A stretch of 64,000 nt of DNA, from contig NZ_CP094469.1 of NCBI RefSeq assembly GCF_023347295.1, positions 930,001-994,000 on the forward strand. The letters are read 5' to 3'. The DNA is from Faecalibacterium sp. I3-3-33 (GTDB lineage Bacteria; Bacillota; Clostridia; Oscillospirales; Ruminococcaceae). Positions 48,838 through 56,851 of this stretch are shown here, one piece after another. Under the pieces are notes generated by a model. The model was not told the origin of the DNA. It searched no databases and worked only from the letters and a program-made list of their open reading frames with translations. Positions within the stretch are counted from its first letter, which is position 1, and each line of letters opens with the position of its first letter. The position numbers were made by a program, and so were the translations under genes.

Positions 48838-49734
48838 ATGGATATCCGCCAACTGGAAGCCTTTGTGTATACCGTAAAATACCAGAGTTTTTCCCTTGCG
48901 GCTCAAAAGCTTTATCTTTCGCAGCCGACCGTCAGTTCGCATATCAACAATCTGGAAAAAGAACTTCATACACAGCTTTTGAAGCGAACGACCAAGAGTT
49001 TGTCGGTTACGCCCGCAGGGCAGACCCTTTACAACTACGCAGCTGAGATCCTGAATCTCCAGCAGAAAGCGATCCTGGAACTTTCCGATAAAAATCAGAA
49101 GCTGCTGCACATCGGTGTTTCCTCCGTTCCGTCCCTCTATCTTCTGCCGGAACTGCTGTCGGCGTACCATCAGGAAATGCCGGATGTCCGCTTCCGTACC
49201 AGCTGCTCGGACAGTCTGGATGTCATTCGGAAAGTAACAGATGGAACCTGCGATATCGGGCTGGTCGGCACGAAAATTTCGGATACACCCTGCCGCTTTC
49301 TGCCGGTCACTTCGGATGAACTTGTGATTGCGGCCCCGGCTACACCGCATTTTCAGGCCTGTCTGGAATTGAAAGATCCGGTTTCCATGCTGCTGAAAGA
49401 ACCGTTTCTCCTGCGGGAGGATACTTCGGGGACAAAACAGGAAACGCTCTATTATCTGAAAAACCGGGGGCTTTCGCTGGACGATCTGAATGTGATCGCT
49501 GTGATGGATGATGCCGCTTCGCTGATCCGCTGCATCACACTGGGGATGGGCGTCTCCATCCTTTCCCGCGCAACGGTTCAGAACGATGCACAGCTTGGAA
49601 AGCTGTTGATCATTCCTCTGGAACAGTCGGCTTTCTTGCGGAAACTCTATATCGTGTATTCTTCCACACAGTTTATGTCGGAACAGACGGTGCACTTTTT
49701 TGCGTTTATGAAACAGTTCTATGCCATTTCCTGA
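48838..49734 (+). CDS. LysR-family regulator of selenium-metabolism type
   Basis: The 298-residue protein has LysR DNA-binding (MDIRQLEAFVYTVKYQSFSL, LYLSQPTVSSHINNLEKEL) and effector domains. It is divergent from yedE with about 165 bases between starts, and LysR proteins of this sort (selenium metabolism-associated) commonly adjoin yedE-tusA operons. It likely controls the operon in response to selenium or sulfur compounds. ATG 48838 follows AAAGGAG. Confidence 0.9.
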   Translation: MDIRQLEAFVYTVKYQSFSLAAQKLYLSQPTVSSHINNLEKELHTQLLKRTTKSLSVTPAGQTLYNYAAEILNLQQKAILELSDKNQKLLHIGVSSVPSLYLLPELLSAYHQEMPDVRFRTSCSDSLDVIRKVTDGTCDIGLVGTKISDTPCRFLPVTSDELVIAAPATPHFQACLELKDPVSMLLKEPFLLREDTSGTKQETLYYLKNRGLSLDDLNVIAVMDDAASLIRCITLGMGVSILSRATVQNDAQLGKLLIIPLEQSAFLRKLYIVYSSTQFMSEQTVHFFAFMKQFYAIS

Positions 49735-49751
49735 AAAAGGAACCGATGGCT

Positions 49752-49850
49752 CCCGGCCTGTGGATGACAAAACTCTGATAAAACGAAACGTCCCTTCTGC
49801 GCAGATACCCGGGACGTGAGATCCAGGCCTGTACGGAGGGGACGTGCGTT
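49752..49850 (+). pseudogene. Minimal superoxide reductase tail plus its terminator
   Basis: GGCCTGTGGATGACAAAACT and CTGATAAAACG are the last codons (GLWMTKL) and 3' flank of a superoxide reductase gene, followed by a degenerate copy of the terminator at 47020 (CGTCCCTTCTG...CGGAGGGGACG). Nothing else of the gene remains. Confidence 0.75.
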
Positions 49851-49856
49851 GTTTCA

Positions 49857-49925
49857 GAGCTGTCACAGGCATTTGCCGCAGCCGTGCCACGGATTCCAGA
49901 TATCGTGCAGGATGACCACCTCCCA
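49857..49925 (-). pseudogene. Mini-remnant of a DUF5131 gene (internal deletion)
   Basis: On the minus strand the sequence reads VVILHDIWNPWHGCGKCL and a stop. The first 12 residues match the N-terminus of the DUF5131 protein at 5563-6444 (FLHDIWNPWHGC) and the last four its C-terminus (CGKCL). About 270 codons in between are deleted, joined at a short Cys-codon homology. Confidence 0.8.
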
Positions 49926-50579
49926 TTAAAACACCGGGTGCCATTCATCCCAGATGCCAATGTCGGCGCAGACGATCTTTCCGCACAGCGGCGCAGAAGT
50001 TTCTGCCATATGCAGCGGTTTATAGCTGTCGAAGGTTACGGTCAGGTCGGCACGGACGGCACCCTCAGCAACTTCGCCGGTATCCGTATTGATGCCGCTT
50101 GGCAGGTCTATGGCCAGCACAAAGGCACCGCCCTTGTGCTGGCGGCGTATTAGTCCGCAGGCAGCAAGGCCGGAAGGCCGCAGTTCACCATGGAACCCGG
50201 TGCCGTAGAGGGCGTCCACAGCAGCATCAAAGCGCTGCGTTTCCAGTACGGAACCGTCGGTGCAGATGTGCACCGGCAGGGAGTGCAGACGCTCAAAATT
50301 GAGGATGGTGTCAGCGGTTTTCGGCTCGCCCTCGGCCAGAAGAACGGTCACATTCCAGCCGTCTTTTGCAGCGGCACGGGCGATCACGAACCCATCGCCG
50401 CCGTTGTTGCCCTTTCCGCAGACCACCAGCAGCCTGCCGGGATGCGGAAACTGCTTTTGCAGTTCAGCGTAAGCCGCCAGCCCGGCGTTTTCCATCATTT
50501 GCAGGTAGGGCAGACCGTGGACATCTCCGGCCCGTTCGATTTCCTTCATCTGCGCAGCCGTCACAATGCGGTGTTTCAT
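49926..50579 (-). CDS. nnrE: NAD(P)H-hydrate epimerase (YjeF N-domain only)
   Basis: The 217-residue protein has the YjeF_N fold: TAAQMKEIERAGDVHG at the start, YLQMMENAGLA, VVCGKGNNGGDGFVIARAA and LAIDLPSGINTDTGEV. It epimerises damaged NAD(P)H hydrates. The usual C-terminal ADP/ATP-dependent dehydratase domain is absent, so the partner NnrD must be elsewhere. Stop directly next to the DUF5131 remnant. Confidence 0.92.
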   Translation of the reverse strand: MKHRIVTAAQMKEIERAGDVHGLPYLQMMENAGLAAYAELQKQFPHPGRLLVVCGKGNNGGDGFVIARAAAKDGWNVTVLLAEGEPKTADTILNFERLHSLPVHICTDGSVLETQRFDAAVDALYGTGFHGELRPSGLAACGLIRRQHKGGAFVLAIDLPSGINTDTGEVAEGAVRADLTVTFDSYKPLHMAETSAPLCGKIVCADIGIWDEWHPVF

Positions 50580-50644
50580 GTTGGCACCTTCTTTCTGTCT
50601 TTATTATAATGGATGGGACTGCTGGGAACAAGATGAAAGATGCC

Positions 50645-50750
50645 GGTGCATAGAATCTGTCCCCGGAGAGTGGCAATAAGCCCTCCGGGGATATTTTTGT
50701 TTTTGGGAATCTTTTCCGCAAGAGAAAATCATGGTATACTGAACGCAACG
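50645..50750 (+). repeat. Module A copy 6
   Basis: GGTGCATAGAATCTGTCCCC, hairpin CCCCGGAG/CTCCGGGG with TATTTTTG, CTTTTCCGCAAGAGAAAA, TGGTATACTGAACGC (TATACT 50735-50740). It drives the oxidoreductase gene; the leader after the -10 deviates. The first 20 bases match the same place in copy 8, which there is part of a trpB fragment. Confidence 0.78.
50661..50700 (+). terminator. Terminator in module A copy 6
   Basis: CCCCGGAG (50661-50668) pairs with CTCCGGGG (50683-50690), then ATATTTTTG. Confidence 0.8.
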
Positions 50751-50781
50751 AATCCAAAGTAATAAACCGGGAGGTACCGTT

Positions 50782-51765
50782 ATGAAGTGGGGAATTTTAG
50801 CGACCGGCACCATTGCCAAAAAGTTTGCATCTACGGTGGAACAGATGGGCGCAGAGGGGGAGCAGCTTGTTGCCGTGGGGTCACGGCATCTGGAAAGCGC
50901 ACAGGCGTTTGCACAGCAGTACGGCATCCCCCGCTGCTATGACTCCTACGAAGCCCTTGCCGCCGACCCGGAGGTGGAGGCTATCTATGTTGCCACCCCC
51001 AACACCCTGCACTACGAAAACTGCAAGCTCTGTCTGGAGCAGGGCAAGCACGTTTTGTGCGAAAAGCCCTTTACCATCCGCCCGGAGCAGGCGCAGGAGC
51101 TGTACCGTCTGGCAGAGGAAAAGTACCTCTTTCTCATGGAGGCGTTCTGGATCTGGCTGCTGCCGCTGTACGACCGTCTGCGCCAGATCCTTACTGCTGG
51201 CACCATCGGGGAGCTGAAGCAGATCACCTGTCAGTACGGCTTTGTGGCCTCCGGTGCCCGGAAGGACCGCAAGTTTGATTCCGGTCTGGGCGGCGGTGCG
51301 CTGCTGGATATCGGCATCTACAATCTGGGCTTTCTGCGCATTCTCACCGGACAGGACCCGGAGAAGGTGGAGACCAAAGAGGTGCACATCAACGAGTACG
51401 GCACCGACGATTACAGCCGCCTTGTGCTGACCTACCCCGGCGGCTGCATGGCAGAGTCGGTCCAGACCATCGGGCAGGAACTGGAGCGCAATGCCCGTAT
51501 CGTTGGCACCAAGGGCAGCATTTTCCTGCCGGATTTCCAGCACGCCGAGACCATGACGCTGGAAGTGGAGGGCAAAGAGCCGGAGGTCATCCGCTGTCCG
51601 GTGGACATCAACGGCTTTGAGTATGAGATCCGGGAAGCAAGCCGCTGCGTCAAACTGGGGCGCACCGGCAGCGACCGCTACACCCCGCAGGACAGCCTTG
51701 CCCTGACCCGCCTGATGTACGACACCCGCATGGGCTGGGGCATGAAGTTTGCGGGCGAGGTGTAA
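50782..51765 (+). CDS. Gfo/Idh/MocA-family oxidoreductase
   Basis: The 327-residue protein has the Rossmann start MKWGILATGTIAKKFASTVE and the family motif LCEKPFTIRPEQAQEL with the EKP lysine, followed by the C-terminal sheet (FGG-like GGGALLDIGIYNLGFLR). It oxidises or reduces a sugar-type substrate with NAD(P); exact substrate unknown. ATG 50782 follows CGGGAGG. Its promoter is module A copy 6, and its 3' tail occurs again at 46707. Confidence 0.92.
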   Translation: MKWGILATGTIAKKFASTVEQMGAEGEQLVAVGSRHLESAQAFAQQYGIPRCYDSYEALAADPEVEAIYVATPNTLHYENCKLCLEQGKHVLCEKPFTIRPEQAQELYRLAEEKYLFLMEAFWIWLLPLYDRLRQILTAGTIGELKQITCQYGFVASGARKDRKFDSGLGGGALLDIGIYNLGFLRILTGQDPEKVETKEVHINEYGTDDYSRLVLTYPGGCMAESVQTIGQELERNARIVGTKGSIFLPDFQHAETMTLEVEGKEPEVIRCPVDINGFEYEIREASRCVKLGRTGSDRYTPQDSLALTRLMYDTRMGWGMKFAGEV

Positions 51766-51799
51766 GCACACACCTTGCACAGGGGGCTTTTTGTGTGCG

Positions 51800-51845
51800 G
51801 AGATTATGGCATACGGAGAACGACAACTCGGAATTTGGAGGTACA
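51800..51845 (+). repeat. Module A copy 7 (promoter/leader part)
   Basis: GAGATTATGGCATACGGAGA, ACGACAACTCGGAATTTGGA, GGT. The -10 has changed to CATACG. It precedes the AT-rich membrane protein gene. Confidence 0.65.
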
Positions 51846-51847
51846 CG

Positions 51848-52429
51848 ATGATAATAAAAATTGTTACAATTTCACTGATGGCAGTGTTCTACATCTGCTA
51901 TTTTGCAAAGCTGATTAGTCAGAAAAAGCAAGGCATAAAGACAGACCAATTAGGAAAAGGAAAAGAGGGATTTGTCAAATTTATAGAAGTAGCTCTTAAA
52001 ATAATCACATATTTGCTTCCTGTAATACAGATTATCAGTATTGTGTTTTATTCGGGAACAGCACATATTGTGTTGCAATTTACAGGAGTTGTAATAACAA
52101 TGTTCGGTGTACTTGCTTTTATTGTTTCTGTTACACAGATGAAGGAGAATTGGAGAGCAGGTGTGCAAAAAGAAGAAAAGACCAATTTGGTAACAACGGG
52201 CATCTATTCTATTAGCAGAAATCCTGCATTTTTGGGTTTTGATTTAATGTATATAGGAATATTGTTTTCGTTCTTTAATTGGTTCCTTTACTTTGCCACA
52301 GGTTTTGCAGTGGTATTTTTTCATTTACAGATAGTCAATGTAGAGGAAGATTTTTTGATAGAAGCATTCGGAAATGAGTACCTGCAATACAAATCAAAAG
52401 TATGCCGATATTTAGGAAGAAAAAGATAA
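51848..52429 (+). CDS. Isoprenylcysteine carboxyl methyltransferase-family membrane protein
   Basis: The 193-residue protein has about five membrane helices and the C-terminal ICMT/NnrU-like core: LVTTGIYSISRNPAFLGFDL and NVEEDFLIEAFGNEYLQYKS, the SAM-binding signature. Bacterial members methylate unknown lipid or peptide substrates. ATG 51848 follows GGAGG. Its codons are strikingly AT-rich, unlike the flanking genes, and it sits behind module A copy 7, so it is probably acquired. Confidence 0.88.
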   Translation: MIIKIVTISLMAVFYICYFAKLISQKKQGIKTDQLGKGKEGFVKFIEVALKIITYLLPVIQIISIVFYSGTAHIVLQFTGVVITMFGVLAFIVSVTQMKENWRAGVQKEEKTNLVTTGIYSISRNPAFLGFDLMYIGILFSFFNWFLYFATGFAVVFFHLQIVNVEEDFLIEAFGNEYLQYKSKVCRYLGRKR

Positions 52430-52486
52430 ATTCCAGTTTGCTGGGCAGACTGGTATCTAAAAAACACAAAAAACGAAGGAGCAGCC

Positions 52487-53254
52487 ATGGTACTTTATTT
52501 TACGGGAACTGGCAACAGCCGATATCTGGCACGGCGTATTGCCGAAGGGTTGGAGATGCCGCTTTACGACCTGAACGCTTGTGTCAAGGCAGGGAATACC
52601 GCCCCGGTGCAGACCGGGCGGGACGTGGTGCTGGTAACGCCTACCTACGCATGGCGCATCCCCCGGGTGGTGTCGGAGTGGCTGGGCAAGACCGCGCTGA
52701 CCGGGGCACAGCGTATCTGGTTTGTGATGGACTGCGGCAGCGAAATTGGCAATGCGGCAGGCTATAACCGGCAGCTTGCAGCGCAAAAGCAGCTGCAGTA
52801 TATGGGCACAGCCCAGATCATCATGCCAGAAAATTACATTGCCATGTTCAATGCACCCCAAAAAGAGCAGGCCCGGAGCATTGTGGAGCAGGCAGAGCCT
52901 GCGCTTCAGAAGGCGCTGATCCGGCTCAAAGCCGGGCAGGAATTCCCCCCACCGAGAGAGAGCCTCTACGACCGCTTTATGAGCGGCCCGGTGAACCCGG
53001 TGTTCTATCGCTTTTTTGTAAAAGCCGATGCCTTCCGGGCAACGGATGCCTGCATCGGCTGCGGTAAGTGCGTGGAGCTGTGCCCCCTGAACAATATCCA
53101 TCTGGAAAACGGCAAGCCGGTTTGGGGCAAAAACTGCACCCACTGCATGGCGTGCATCTGCTACTGCCCTAAAGAAGCCATCGAGTACGGCAAAAAGAGC
53201 AGGGGAAAGCCACGGTATCACTTTGAAGCACTGGAAAAGAAGCAGGACGTATGA
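52487..53254 (+). CDS. EFR1-family flavodoxin/ferredoxin protein
   Basis: The 255-residue protein has an N-terminal flavodoxin-like domain (VLYFTGTGNSRYLARRIAEG, with the phosphate loop TGTGNSR) and a C-terminal dicluster ferredoxin: CIGCGKCVELCPLNNIHL and CTHCMACICYCPKEAI. EFR1 proteins are cytoplasmic electron carriers or oxidoreductases of unknown partner. Start at 52487 after GAAGGAGCAGCC. Confidence 0.9.
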   Translation: MVLYFTGTGNSRYLARRIAEGLEMPLYDLNACVKAGNTAPVQTGRDVVLVTPTYAWRIPRVVSEWLGKTALTGAQRIWFVMDCGSEIGNAAGYNRQLAAQKQLQYMGTAQIIMPENYIAMFNAPQKEQARSIVEQAEPALQKALIRLKAGQEFPPPRESLYDRFMSGPVNPVFYRFFVKADAFRATDACIGCGKCVELCPLNNIHLENGKPVWGKNCTHCMACICYCPKEAIEYGKKSRGKPRYHFEALEKKQDV

Positions 53255-53325
53255 AATTAAGGGGGCTCCGGCGGCAGGCAACCGGCTGATGATAAGGCAG
53301 ATTTGTCCTTGAAAGAATAAACCTA

Positions 53326-53354
53326 TTGACATGGTGCGAAAATGGGTTTATACT
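53326..53354 (+). promoter_or_regulatory. Near-consensus promoter of cyclase operon
   Basis: TTGACA (53326-53331) and TATACT (53349-53354), 17-bp spacer. The 180-base leader that follows contains a potential peptide and a long inverted repeat. Confidence 0.8.
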
Positions 53355-53537
53355 ATCCCCAACACAAGGGAGGGAGCACAGGCAGATGAAACATACAGCA
53401 GATGCCCGGCACAGGCTGCCCGGGCGAATGCGCTGCTCCCAGACAATTTTCCGGCAGACAGACTGAGAAAAAACAGGAAGATGCCGTTGTCTGGGAGAAG
53501 CACCCGGACATACATCGTCAAAAAAGGAGAACCGACA
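53355..53537 (+). promoter_or_regulatory. Leader with short peptide frame and long-range stem
   Basis: AAGGGAGGGAGCACAGGCAG precedes a 26-codon frame starting near 53386 (MKHTADARHRLPGRMRCSQT and on to a TGA near 53464). CTCCCAGACAA (53436-53446) pairs perfectly with TTGTCTGGGAG (53487-53497). The stem overlaps the end of the peptide frame, as in translation-coupled attenuators. Confidence 0.5.
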
Positions 53538-54296
53538 ATGGCTGATTATAAACTGTGGAACGCACTGAAAGACGCTAAAAAATATCGCTGGGTGGAACTT
53601 TCTCACTCACTGAACAATGAAAGCCCCTACTGGTCCGGCATCCCGGAAGGCTCTGTGGAACTGGCAAAGACCGTGTGGGACTGGGGTAAGCCGGAACTGG
53701 AATGCCTGATCCAGACCTTCAAATTCCCCGGACAGTTTGGTACCCATATTGACTTCCCGGGGCACTTCATCAAGGGCAAAGCACTGTCCGAAAAGTATGA
53801 TGTGAACGACCTGATTTTCCCGCTGGTGGTCATTGATATTTCCCAGCAGGCCAAGAAAGACCCTCGCTACGCTGTGACGGTGGAGGACATCAAGGCCTAT
53901 GAGGCAAAGTACGGCCCCATCCCGGATGGTGCGCTGGTAGCTCTGCGCAGCGACTGGTACAAGAAGTGGCCGGATATGGATGCGCTGTCCGGCATCGACG
54001 CAGAGGGCAAAGAAAATGCTCCCGGCTGGTCGCTGGAAGCATTGGAGTATATCTACAAGGTACGCAATGCCGCCGCCAACGGCCACGAAACGCTGGATAC
54101 CGATTCCTCTGCAGTGGCGGAGGAAAAGGGCGACCTTGCCTGCGAGCGCTATGTTCTGGACAACGACAAGCTGCAGGTGGAGGTGCTTGCAAATCTGGAT
54201 AAAGTGCAGCCTGCCGGTGCGGTGGTCATTGTTTCTTATCCCCGCATCGAGAGTGCAACCGGTCTGCCCGCGCGGGTCTGGGCCATTACCGAATAA
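53538..54296 (+). CDS. Cyclase-family (kynurenine formamidase-like) metal hydrolase
   Basis: The 252-residue protein belongs to the Cyclase/KynB fold: WVELSHSLNNESPYWSG, FGTHIDFPGHFIKGKALSE (the HxDxxxH metal site) and GALVALRSDWYKKW. Family members hydrolyse N-formylkynurenine or other amide/ester substrates, and no tryptophan catabolic gene is near, so the substrate is unknown. ATG 53538 follows AAAAAAGGAG. The YbaK gene begins 18 bases downstream. Confidence 0.9.
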   Translation: MADYKLWNALKDAKKYRWVELSHSLNNESPYWSGIPEGSVELAKTVWDWGKPELECLIQTFKFPGQFGTHIDFPGHFIKGKALSEKYDVNDLIFPLVVIDISQQAKKDPRYAVTVEDIKAYEAKYGPIPDGALVALRSDWYKKWPDMDALSGIDAEGKENAPGWSLEALEYIYKVRNAAANGHETLDTDSSAVAEEKGDLACERYVLDNDKLQVEVLANLDKVQPAGAVVIVSYPRIESATGLPARVWAITE

Positions 54297-54314
54297 GAGC
54301 GGGGAAGTGGGAAG

Positions 54315-54791
54315 ATGTCCTTTGAAAAAGCAAAAGCAGATCTGGAAGAAAAAGGTCTGGGAGACCATGTCATTGTGCTGAACGAGTCCTCGGCAACCGT
54401 GGCAGAAGCAGCGCACGCACTGGGCGTAGAGCCTGCCAGCATCGCCAAAACGCTGTCGGTTTTGCAGGGCGAAAAGCCGGTGCTTATTGTTACCGAGGGC
54501 ACGGCAAAGCTGGACAACCACAAGTACAAGAGCCTGTTCCACATGAAGGCCAAAATGATCCCCTACGATGAGGTGGAAGCCTATGTGGGGCATGCCCCCG
54601 GCGGCGTGTGCCCCTTTGGGGTGAACGAGGGCGTGGCGATCTATCTGGACGAGAGTCTGCGCAAGTTCGATACCGTCTACCCGGCAGCCGGCAACGGTCA
54701 CACCGCCGTCAAGCTGACCTTGCAGGAGCTGGAAGCAGCCGCCGGAGCCGAGGGCTGGGTGGATGTCTGCAAAGAACCGGAAGGCGAGTAA
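54315..54791 (+). CDS. YbaK/EbsC-type aminoacyl-tRNA deacylase
   Basis: The 158-residue protein shows the YbaK pattern: SSATVAEAAHALGVEPASIA followed by KTLSVLQG, KLDNHKYKSLF, and GHAPGGVCPFGV with the substrate-binding GGxxP. Such proteins remove wrong amino acids from tRNA, typically Cys from tRNA-Pro. It follows the cyclase gene by 18 bases and ends at a terminator (54807-54853). Confidence 0.9.
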   Translation: MSFEKAKADLEEKGLGDHVIVLNESSATVAEAAHALGVEPASIAKTLSVLQGEKPVLIVTEGTAKLDNHKYKSLFHMKAKMIPYDEVEAYVGHAPGGVCPFGVNEGVAIYLDESLRKFDTVYPAAGNGHTAVKLTLQELEAAAGAEGWVDVCKEPEGE

Positions 54792-54806
54792 AAATACGAT
54801 AAACGC

Positions 54807-54853
54807 AAAGGGAGTTCTGCCCGGACCTTTGTCCGTGACGGAAATCCCTTTTT
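54807..54853 (+). terminator. Terminator after ybaK-like gene
   Basis: AAAGGGA (54807-54813) pairs with TCCCTTT (54845-54851), with inner GGAC/GTCC, then TTG. Confidence 0.7.
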
Positions 54854-55093
54854 GCTTCGCAGAGTAATTCACAACACGCTTCTATCTTTATTTCTATCGT
54901 AAGTCAAGAAATTAGTGCAACATTCAAACAGCATATTTGCGATATGCAATTCAACGCTGTTGCTGTTGCATTAAAAAAGTTGAATTGCAATAAAAGCATA
55001 TAGTTAGCTTCTCCTAAAATCCCTTGACCTTTTTGCCGGAGTGCAGTATACTTTTTATGCAGTTAGTTATGAATAACCACAAGGGGGTACTAC
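54854..55093. other. AT-rich spacer upstream of ZIP gene
   Basis: No gene. It contains a perfect 10-bp inverted repeat, GCAATTCAAC (54946-54955) and GTTGAATTGC (54979-54988), preceded by GCATATTTGCGATATGC, with no T run. Downstream are GTTAG-N6-CTAAA (55003-55018), the ZIP promoter and a second box. Confidence 0.6.
55003..55077 (+). promoter_or_regulatory. ZIP transporter promoter with two metal-box-like repeats
   Basis: TTGACC (55024-55029) and TATACT (55047-55052) with a 17-bp spacer. Boxes GTTAG-N6-CTAAA (55003-55018) upstream and GTTAG-N6-ATAAC (55062-55077) downstream of the -10 suggest metal-dependent repression. Confidence 0.7.
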
Positions 55094-55876
55094 ATGATAC
55101 AAGACGCATTCTGGGGGATCTTGATCCCCTTTCTGGGCACAAGCCTTGGGGCGGGCTGTGTGTTCTTTTTGAAAAATGCTTTGCGTGACGGCATCCAGCG
55201 TGCCCTCACCGGCTTTGCCGCCGGGGTCATGGTGGCGGCATCCGTATGGAGCTTGCTGATCCCGGCTATGGAGCAGGCCGCAGATCTGGGCAGGCTGGCA
55301 TTTTTCCCCGCGGCGGTGGGGTTCTGGCTGGGTATCCTGTTTTTACTGCTGCTGGACCATCTCATCCCACATCTGCATCAGAACAGCTTGCAGGCCGAAG
55401 GGCCAAAAAGCCAGTTCCAGCGCACCACCATGATGGTTCTGGCGGTAACGCTGCACAACATCCCGGAGGGTATGGCAGTGGGCGTAGTCTATGCCGGATA
55501 CCTTGCCGGAACTGCTCAGATCACTGCCGCCGGGGCGCTGGCGCTTTCCCTTGGCATTGCCATCCAGAACTTCCCGGAGGGTGCCATCATCTCCATGCCC
55601 CTGCGGGCAGAAGGAATGAAAAAAGGCCGGGCGTTCTGGGGCGGCGTGCTGTCCGGCATTGTAGAGCCCATCGGGGCAGTGCTGACGATTCTGGCGGCAG
55701 GCATCGTGGTGCCCGCGTTGCCCTATCTGCTCAGCTTTGCAGCCGGTGCCATGCTGTATGTGGTGGTGGAGGAACTGATCCCGGAAATGTCGCAAGGACA
55801 GCACTCCAACGTTGGCACAATGTTTTTTGCGGTAGGCTTCAGCGTGATGATGGTGCTGGATGTGGCACTGGGGTGA
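55094..55876 (+). CDS. ZIP-family divalent metal transporter
   Basis: The 260-residue protein has eight membrane helices and the ZIP metal-binding motifs HNIPEGMAVG and QNFPEGAIISMP in helices IV and V, and a His-rich loop (LDHLIPHLHQN). It imports Zn, Fe or Mn. Two GTTAG-type boxes in its promoter support metal-regulated expression. ATG 55094 follows AAGGGGG. Confidence 0.93.
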   Translation: MIQDAFWGILIPFLGTSLGAGCVFFLKNALRDGIQRALTGFAAGVMVAASVWSLLIPAMEQAADLGRLAFFPAAVGFWLGILFLLLLDHLIPHLHQNSLQAEGPKSQFQRTTMMVLAVTLHNIPEGMAVGVVYAGYLAGTAQITAAGALALSLGIAIQNFPEGAIISMPLRAEGMKKGRAFWGGVLSGIVEPIGAVLTILAAGIVVPALPYLLSFAAGAMLYVVVEELIPEMSQGQHSNVGTMFFAVGFSVMMVLDVALG

Positions 55877-55934
55877 CGGTTGGAGATTCCGAAAGCGAAA
55901 TCTCTTTCGTAATCCCCGAAAAAGCCTAAACTCC

Positions 55935-56024
55935 TTGACAGAGGCAGCAGCAGGGCGTATTATTTTGGCAGTGGGACCGCTGTGAAGCGGCTTTTTATAG
56001 AGCAGAAAGTTAGTTTTACCTAAC
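55935..56024 (+). promoter_or_regulatory. Promoter and metal-box of methyltransferase gene
   Basis: TTGACA (55935-55940) and TATTAT (55958-55963) with a 17-bp spacer; GTTAG-TTTTAC-CTAAC at 56009-56024 lies between the -10 and the start at 56085. Confidence 0.65.
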
Positions 56025-56084
56025 TATTCGACGCCCGTATCCCGGAGGACGTCTGGAAAAGGCAGCGCGTAAGGAGGACGGAAC

Positions 56085-56771
56085 ATGGAACGAAAAGAAG
56101 CGATTCGCAGCGCCTATCGGCTGACAGGCGGCAACAACTTTTATGACGGCATGATCACTTGTTCCACCCTGAGTGGGAAAGCGGTGTGCCGCTTGGTGTG
56201 GGATATGAACAAAGCGGAAAACGATGCCTATCTGGAAAAGGCATTGTCCGGCATCCCGGAACATTTTTCCGGAAAGCTGCTGGAGGTGCCGGTGGGCACC
56301 GGTATTCTGACCATGCCGCTTTACAGGACACTGCCCAAAGCGGACATCACCTGTCTGGATTACTCGGCAGATATGATGGGACAGGCGCAGGAAAAGGCAG
56401 ACCGCCTGCACCTGAAAAATGTGACCTTCCGGCAGGGAGATGTAGGTGCGCTGTCCTTTGCGGACGGTGCATTCGATATCGTTTTGTCACTGAACGGCTT
56501 TCACGCGTTCCCGGATAAAGAGGCCGCTTACCGGGAGGTGTTCCGGGTCTTGAAGCCCGGTGGGACCTTCTGCGGCTGCTTTTATGTAAAGGGGGAGCAG
56601 AAGCGGACGGACTGGTTTGTCCGGCATGTTTATGAAAAAACGGGGTTCTTCACGCCGCCCTATGAGACGGCTTTCAGTTTGAAAAAACGGCTGGAGGAAA
56701 TGTACGCAACCGTAACATTTGGAACAGTGAAGAGCATGGCATGGTTTGTCTGCCGGAAAGGACTACAATGA
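56085..56771 (+). CDS. Class I SAM-dependent methyltransferase
   Basis: The 228-residue protein has motif I LLEVPVGTGILTMPLYRTLP, motif II CLDYSADMM, and FDIVLSLNGFHAFPDKEAAY with the REVFRVLKPGGTFCGCF strand. It has the same type of metal-box in front as the 16461 operon. Substrate unknown. The C-terminal 50 codons recur as a tail at 18656. Start after AAGGAGGACGGAAC. Confidence 0.9.
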   Translation: MERKEAIRSAYRLTGGNNFYDGMITCSTLSGKAVCRLVWDMNKAENDAYLEKALSGIPEHFSGKLLEVPVGTGILTMPLYRTLPKADITCLDYSADMMGQAQEKADRLHLKNVTFRQGDVGALSFADGAFDIVLSLNGFHAFPDKEAAYREVFRVLKPGGTFCGCFYVKGEQKRTDWFVRHVYEKTGFFTPPYETAFSLKKRLEEMYATVTFGTVKSMAWFVCRKGLQ

Positions 56772-56851
56772 AATTTAAGACATTTGGAGAGTGGGTGGTG
56801 TTTGCCGGGCTGCAAAAAGAAAGACGTTCATAGCGCTGCCTGATGCCGCGC

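Noticed and set aside
54806..55093. Additional small gene between ybaK and ZIP
   Set aside because: AT-rich, no open frame with ribosome site; only repeats and promoter elements.
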